Origin: an uncultured Eubacteriales bacterium
Lineage (GTDB): Bacteria > Bacillota > Clostridia > Oscillospirales > Acutalibacteraceae
Direction of reading: 5' to 3'
Assembly (NCBI GenBank): GCA_910580045.1
Contig: CAJTXF010000107.1
Location: forward strand, 219-6,064
DNA: 5,846 nucleotides
Below, in pieces: positions 4,097 to 5,846 of this stretch; positions within the stretch are counted from its first letter, which is position 1, and each line of letters starts with the position of its first letter. The notes under the pieces were generated by a model that was given only the letters and a program-made list of their open reading frames with translations, was not told the DNA's origin and did no database searches. The translations under genes and the position numbers were made by a program.

Positions 4097-5578
4097 ATGG
4101 AATACACAATGGGCATCGACCTGGGCACGTCCTCTGTCAAAGTGGTTTTGCTGAACCGGTCAGGGAAGATGACAGAGGCCGTGAGCAAAAGGTATCGGAT
4201 TGATATCCCTGTATTGGGCTGGGCCGAGCAGGACCCAGAGGAGTGGTGGACCGCTGCAAGAGCCGCAGTGCAGGAGGTTTTGTGCACCTACGGGGCGGCG
4301 GGCAGCCAGGTGAAGGCCATCGGCTTTTCCGGGCAGATGCACGGGCTGGTGGCACTGGGCAAGGACGGCAGACCCGTCTGCCCCGCCATTATCTGGATGG
4401 ACCAGCGGGCCGGGCAGGAAAGCGCAGAAATACAGAAAATCGCGGAGGAAAATGGTCTGACCCAAAAGCTGATGAACCGGCCCATCCCAGGCGCTTTGAT
4501 TTGCTCCCTGCTGTGGCTAAAACGGCACAGGCCCGCGCAGTTTGAGAAGATTCGCTGGGTCATGCCGCCTAAGGATTATCTGCGCTATAGGATGTGCGGC
4601 GAGGCTTTCACCGATGAAACAGACGCGTCGGCAGCGCTGGCTTTTTCGGTGGCAGACCGGCGCTGGTGCGGGGAATTACTGGAAAAGCTGGATATGGACC
4701 CGTCCCTTTTCCCGCCAATCGTAAGGCCCTATGAAATCTGCGGCAAAGTCACCCCCTATGCCGCGCGGGAGATGGGCTTGGAGCCAGGTACTCCCCTGGC
4801 GGCTGGCGGGGCGGATTCCGCCATGCAGTTGGTGGGTAACGGCATCGTCGCTCCCGGGACAGCGGCCTGCAATATCGGCACAGGCGCGCAGGTACTGGCA
4901 GCAGCGGACTGCCCGGCCTATGACGCGCAACTGCGGTCCCAGACATTCTGTCACGCGGCGGAAAATACCTGGTATCTGCAATGTGGAACGCTAAACGGCG
5001 GCAGCGCCCTAAGCTGGCTGAAAAACCAGGCTCTGGAAAATCATGCTGGCTTTGACGTGTTTCTCCAGACAGCGGAGGACACCCCGGCAGGCGCGGAGGG
5101 ATTGCTTTTCCTCCCCTACCTGGCCGGGGAGCGCAACCCGCACCTGGACCCGGATGCAAAAGGCGTATTTTGTGGTCTGTCCATGAAGCACAGACAAGGC
5201 CATCTTATCCGCGCGGTGATGGAGGGCGTGGCTTACAATCTGCGGGAGTGCATGGACATTCTGCAATCGCAAGGCTTGTCCATGAATCGCTTGATTGCTT
5301 CCGGAGGAGGAGCGAAAGGACACCTTTGGCGGCAGATATTGGCCGATATGTTTGACACGCCTGTCTACACCACGAAAACGGTCGAAGAGGCCTGCACAGG
5401 CGCGGCGATAATGGCGGCGGTGGGGATTGGCTGGTACGAAAACACCGCTGACGCAGTGGAGAAGATTGTCAAGATGGAAAACGAAGTGACACTGCCGGTT
5501 GCGGCTCACAGATTAGTGTATGAGGAGAACCGGCAGCATTTTCGGCAGCTTTATGAAAGCACGCGAAACTTACTGTAG
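4097..5578 (+). CDS. xylB: FGGY-family carbohydrate kinase, probably xylulokinase
   Basis: The product has 493 residues, a normal length for a cytoplasmic FGGY kinase, and would phosphorylate D-xylulose to xylulose 5-phosphate using ATP, feeding the pentose phosphate pathway. The N-terminal FGGY half has phosphate loop GIDLGTSSVKVVLL at 6-19, the xylulokinase-like GFSGQMHG at 76-83 and IWMDQRA at 99-105. The C-terminal half has GGADSA at 237-242 with candidate catalytic base Asp240, the second phosphate motif NIGTGAQV at 259-266, and adenosine-site ASGGGAKGHLWRQILADMFD at 401-420. GQMHG favours xylulose; GGADS, where Escherichia coli XylB has GGGDN, leaves room for another sugar. It begins 15 nt after the GmrSD-type stop and no promoter of its own is evident, so the two may be co-transcribed. 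No xylose isomerase, transporter or regulator gene is in view. GC is high (about 70% in one line) and unlike the restriction gene. The ATG at 4097 is preferred over TTG 4088 because of the ribosome binding site. Confidence 0.88.
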   Translation: MEYTMGIDLGTSSVKVVLLNRSGKMTEAVSKRYRIDIPVLGWAEQDPEEWWTAARAAVQEVLCTYGAAGSQVKAIGFSGQMHGLVALGKDGRPVCPAIIWMDQRAGQESAEIQKIAEENGLTQKLMNRPIPGALICSLLWLKRHRPAQFEKIRWVMPPKDYLRYRMCGEAFTDETDASAALAFSVADRRWCGELLEKLDMDPSLFPPIVRPYEICGKVTPYAAREMGLEPGTPLAAGGADSAMQLVGNGIVAPGTAACNIGTGAQVLAAADCPAYDAQLRSQTFCHAAENTWYLQCGTLNGGSALSWLKNQALENHAGFDVFLQTAEDTPAGAEGLLFLPYLAGERNPHLDPDAKGVFCGLSMKHRQGHLIRAVMEGVAYNLRECMDILQSQGLSMNRLIASGGGAKGHLWRQILADMFDTPVYTTKTVEEACTGAAIMAAVGIGWYENTADAVEKIVKMENEVTLPVAAHRLVYEENRQHFRQLYESTRNLL

Positions 5579-5580
5579 CT

Positions 5581-5846
5581 TTATTGATTCGAGTGTGCAA
5601 ATTCTATGAGCAATTTTTGGTAGACTGACGCCCCTGGCCTTACCAGCATCCCTGGCGATGCACAGTACGCAATAAACTCCGCTTTACCACAATATCTCAT
5701 CCCGCTGATATTTACACTGCTAATTACCCCTTTCCGCATCCAATCTCCCACCCTCTGCGGCGCACAGCCAATCAGCTCAGCGGCCAACCTTGTGGGCAGA
5801 GCGTCAGGATAGTCAGCCCACCGTTCTATCAGAAACTTCTGAAAGG
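5581..5846 (-). CDS. Small helix-turn-helix protein, excisionase/AlpA-like, 5' end outside the window
   Basis: The frame is open from the right edge to a TAA at 5583-5581 and gives 87 visible residues, beginning FQKFLIERWADYPDALPTR. A TTG at 5787 could be a start, but the reading frame and protein-like sequence continue upstream, so the real start is probably beyond 5846. The segment LPTRLAAELIGCAPQRVGDW followed by MRKGVISSVNISGMRYCGKAEFIAY looks like the winged helix-turn-helix of excisionase, AlpA or MerR-like small DNA-binding proteins: the first part would be the two helices, the GMRYCGKAEFIAY part the wing and final helix. Such genes are common on integrative elements in Clostridia, but also occur as chromosomal regulators. 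Its stop codon is two bases from the convergent sugar kinase stop, with no terminator between them. Confidence 0.72.
   Translation of the reverse strand, partial: FQKFLIERWADYPDALPTRLAAELIGCAPQRVGDWMRKGVISSVNISGMRYCGKAEFIAYCASPGMLVRPGASVYQKLLIEFAHSNQ

Noticed and set aside
4749..5509. Long minus-strand frames (136 and 166 codons) opposite the sugar kinase.
   Set aside because: They are antisense shadows of a clear FGGY kinase, have unlikely compositions rich in Pro, Arg and His, and lack ribosome binding sites.
1..5846. CRISPR array, insertion-sequence ends or tandem repeats.
   Set aside because: No regularly spaced direct repeats, transposase motifs or terminal inverted repeats were seen on either strand.

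Overview
The window looks like chromosomal DNA of a moderately GC-rich, low-GC-phylum Gram-positive bacterium, most likely a gut-type Clostridia (Oscillospiraceae or Lachnospiraceae-like). The signs are strong AGGAGG ribosome binding sites, consensus sigma-A promoters, tight hairpin-plus-T-run terminators, CCA encoded in the tRNA genes, and protein styles typical of that group. This placement is an inference from style, not from a marker gene.

Layout. Positions 1-256 (minus strand) hold a two-gene serine tRNA operon: a near-consensus promoter, tRNA-Ser(UGA), then tRNA-Ser(GCU), which runs off the left edge. Positions 328-1171 (minus strand) hold a complete single-gene unit for a MerR-family regulator with a TipAS-type ligand-binding domain. 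It has its own 19-bp-spacer promoter, ribosome binding site and terminator. An internal in-frame ATG with a perfect ribosome binding site would yield the ligand-binding domain alone, as in Streptomyces TipA. Positions 1207-1474 (plus strand) hold a third serine tRNA, tRNA-Ser(CGA), with promoter, roughly 90-nt leader and a strong terminator.

From 1550 to 5578 (plus strand) come two tightly spaced genes. The first is an 843-residue GmrSD-type protein (DUF262 plus HNH/DUF1524, with two further C-terminal domains, the last like DUF4268), a probable modification-dependent (type IV) restriction enzyme acting against phage. The second is an FGGY sugar kinase, probably xylulokinase, whose ribosome binding site overlaps the restriction gene's stop codon. 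From 5581 to the right edge (minus strand, convergent, two bases away) lies the 3' part of a small helix-turn-helix gene resembling excisionase/AlpA-like regulators.

How it fits together. The tRNA genes and the regulator form one self-contained housekeeping/stress segment. The restriction gene sits directly behind a tRNA terminator, is lower in GC than its neighbours in the lines I counted, and may have been inserted upstream of a pre-existing sugar-kinase gene. The features that most deserve checking are the TipA-like internal start, a perfect 12-bp inverted repeat inside the restriction gene, the four-part domain architecture of that gene, and its coupling to a sugar kinase. No CRISPR array, insertion sequence or clear attachment-site duplication is visible.
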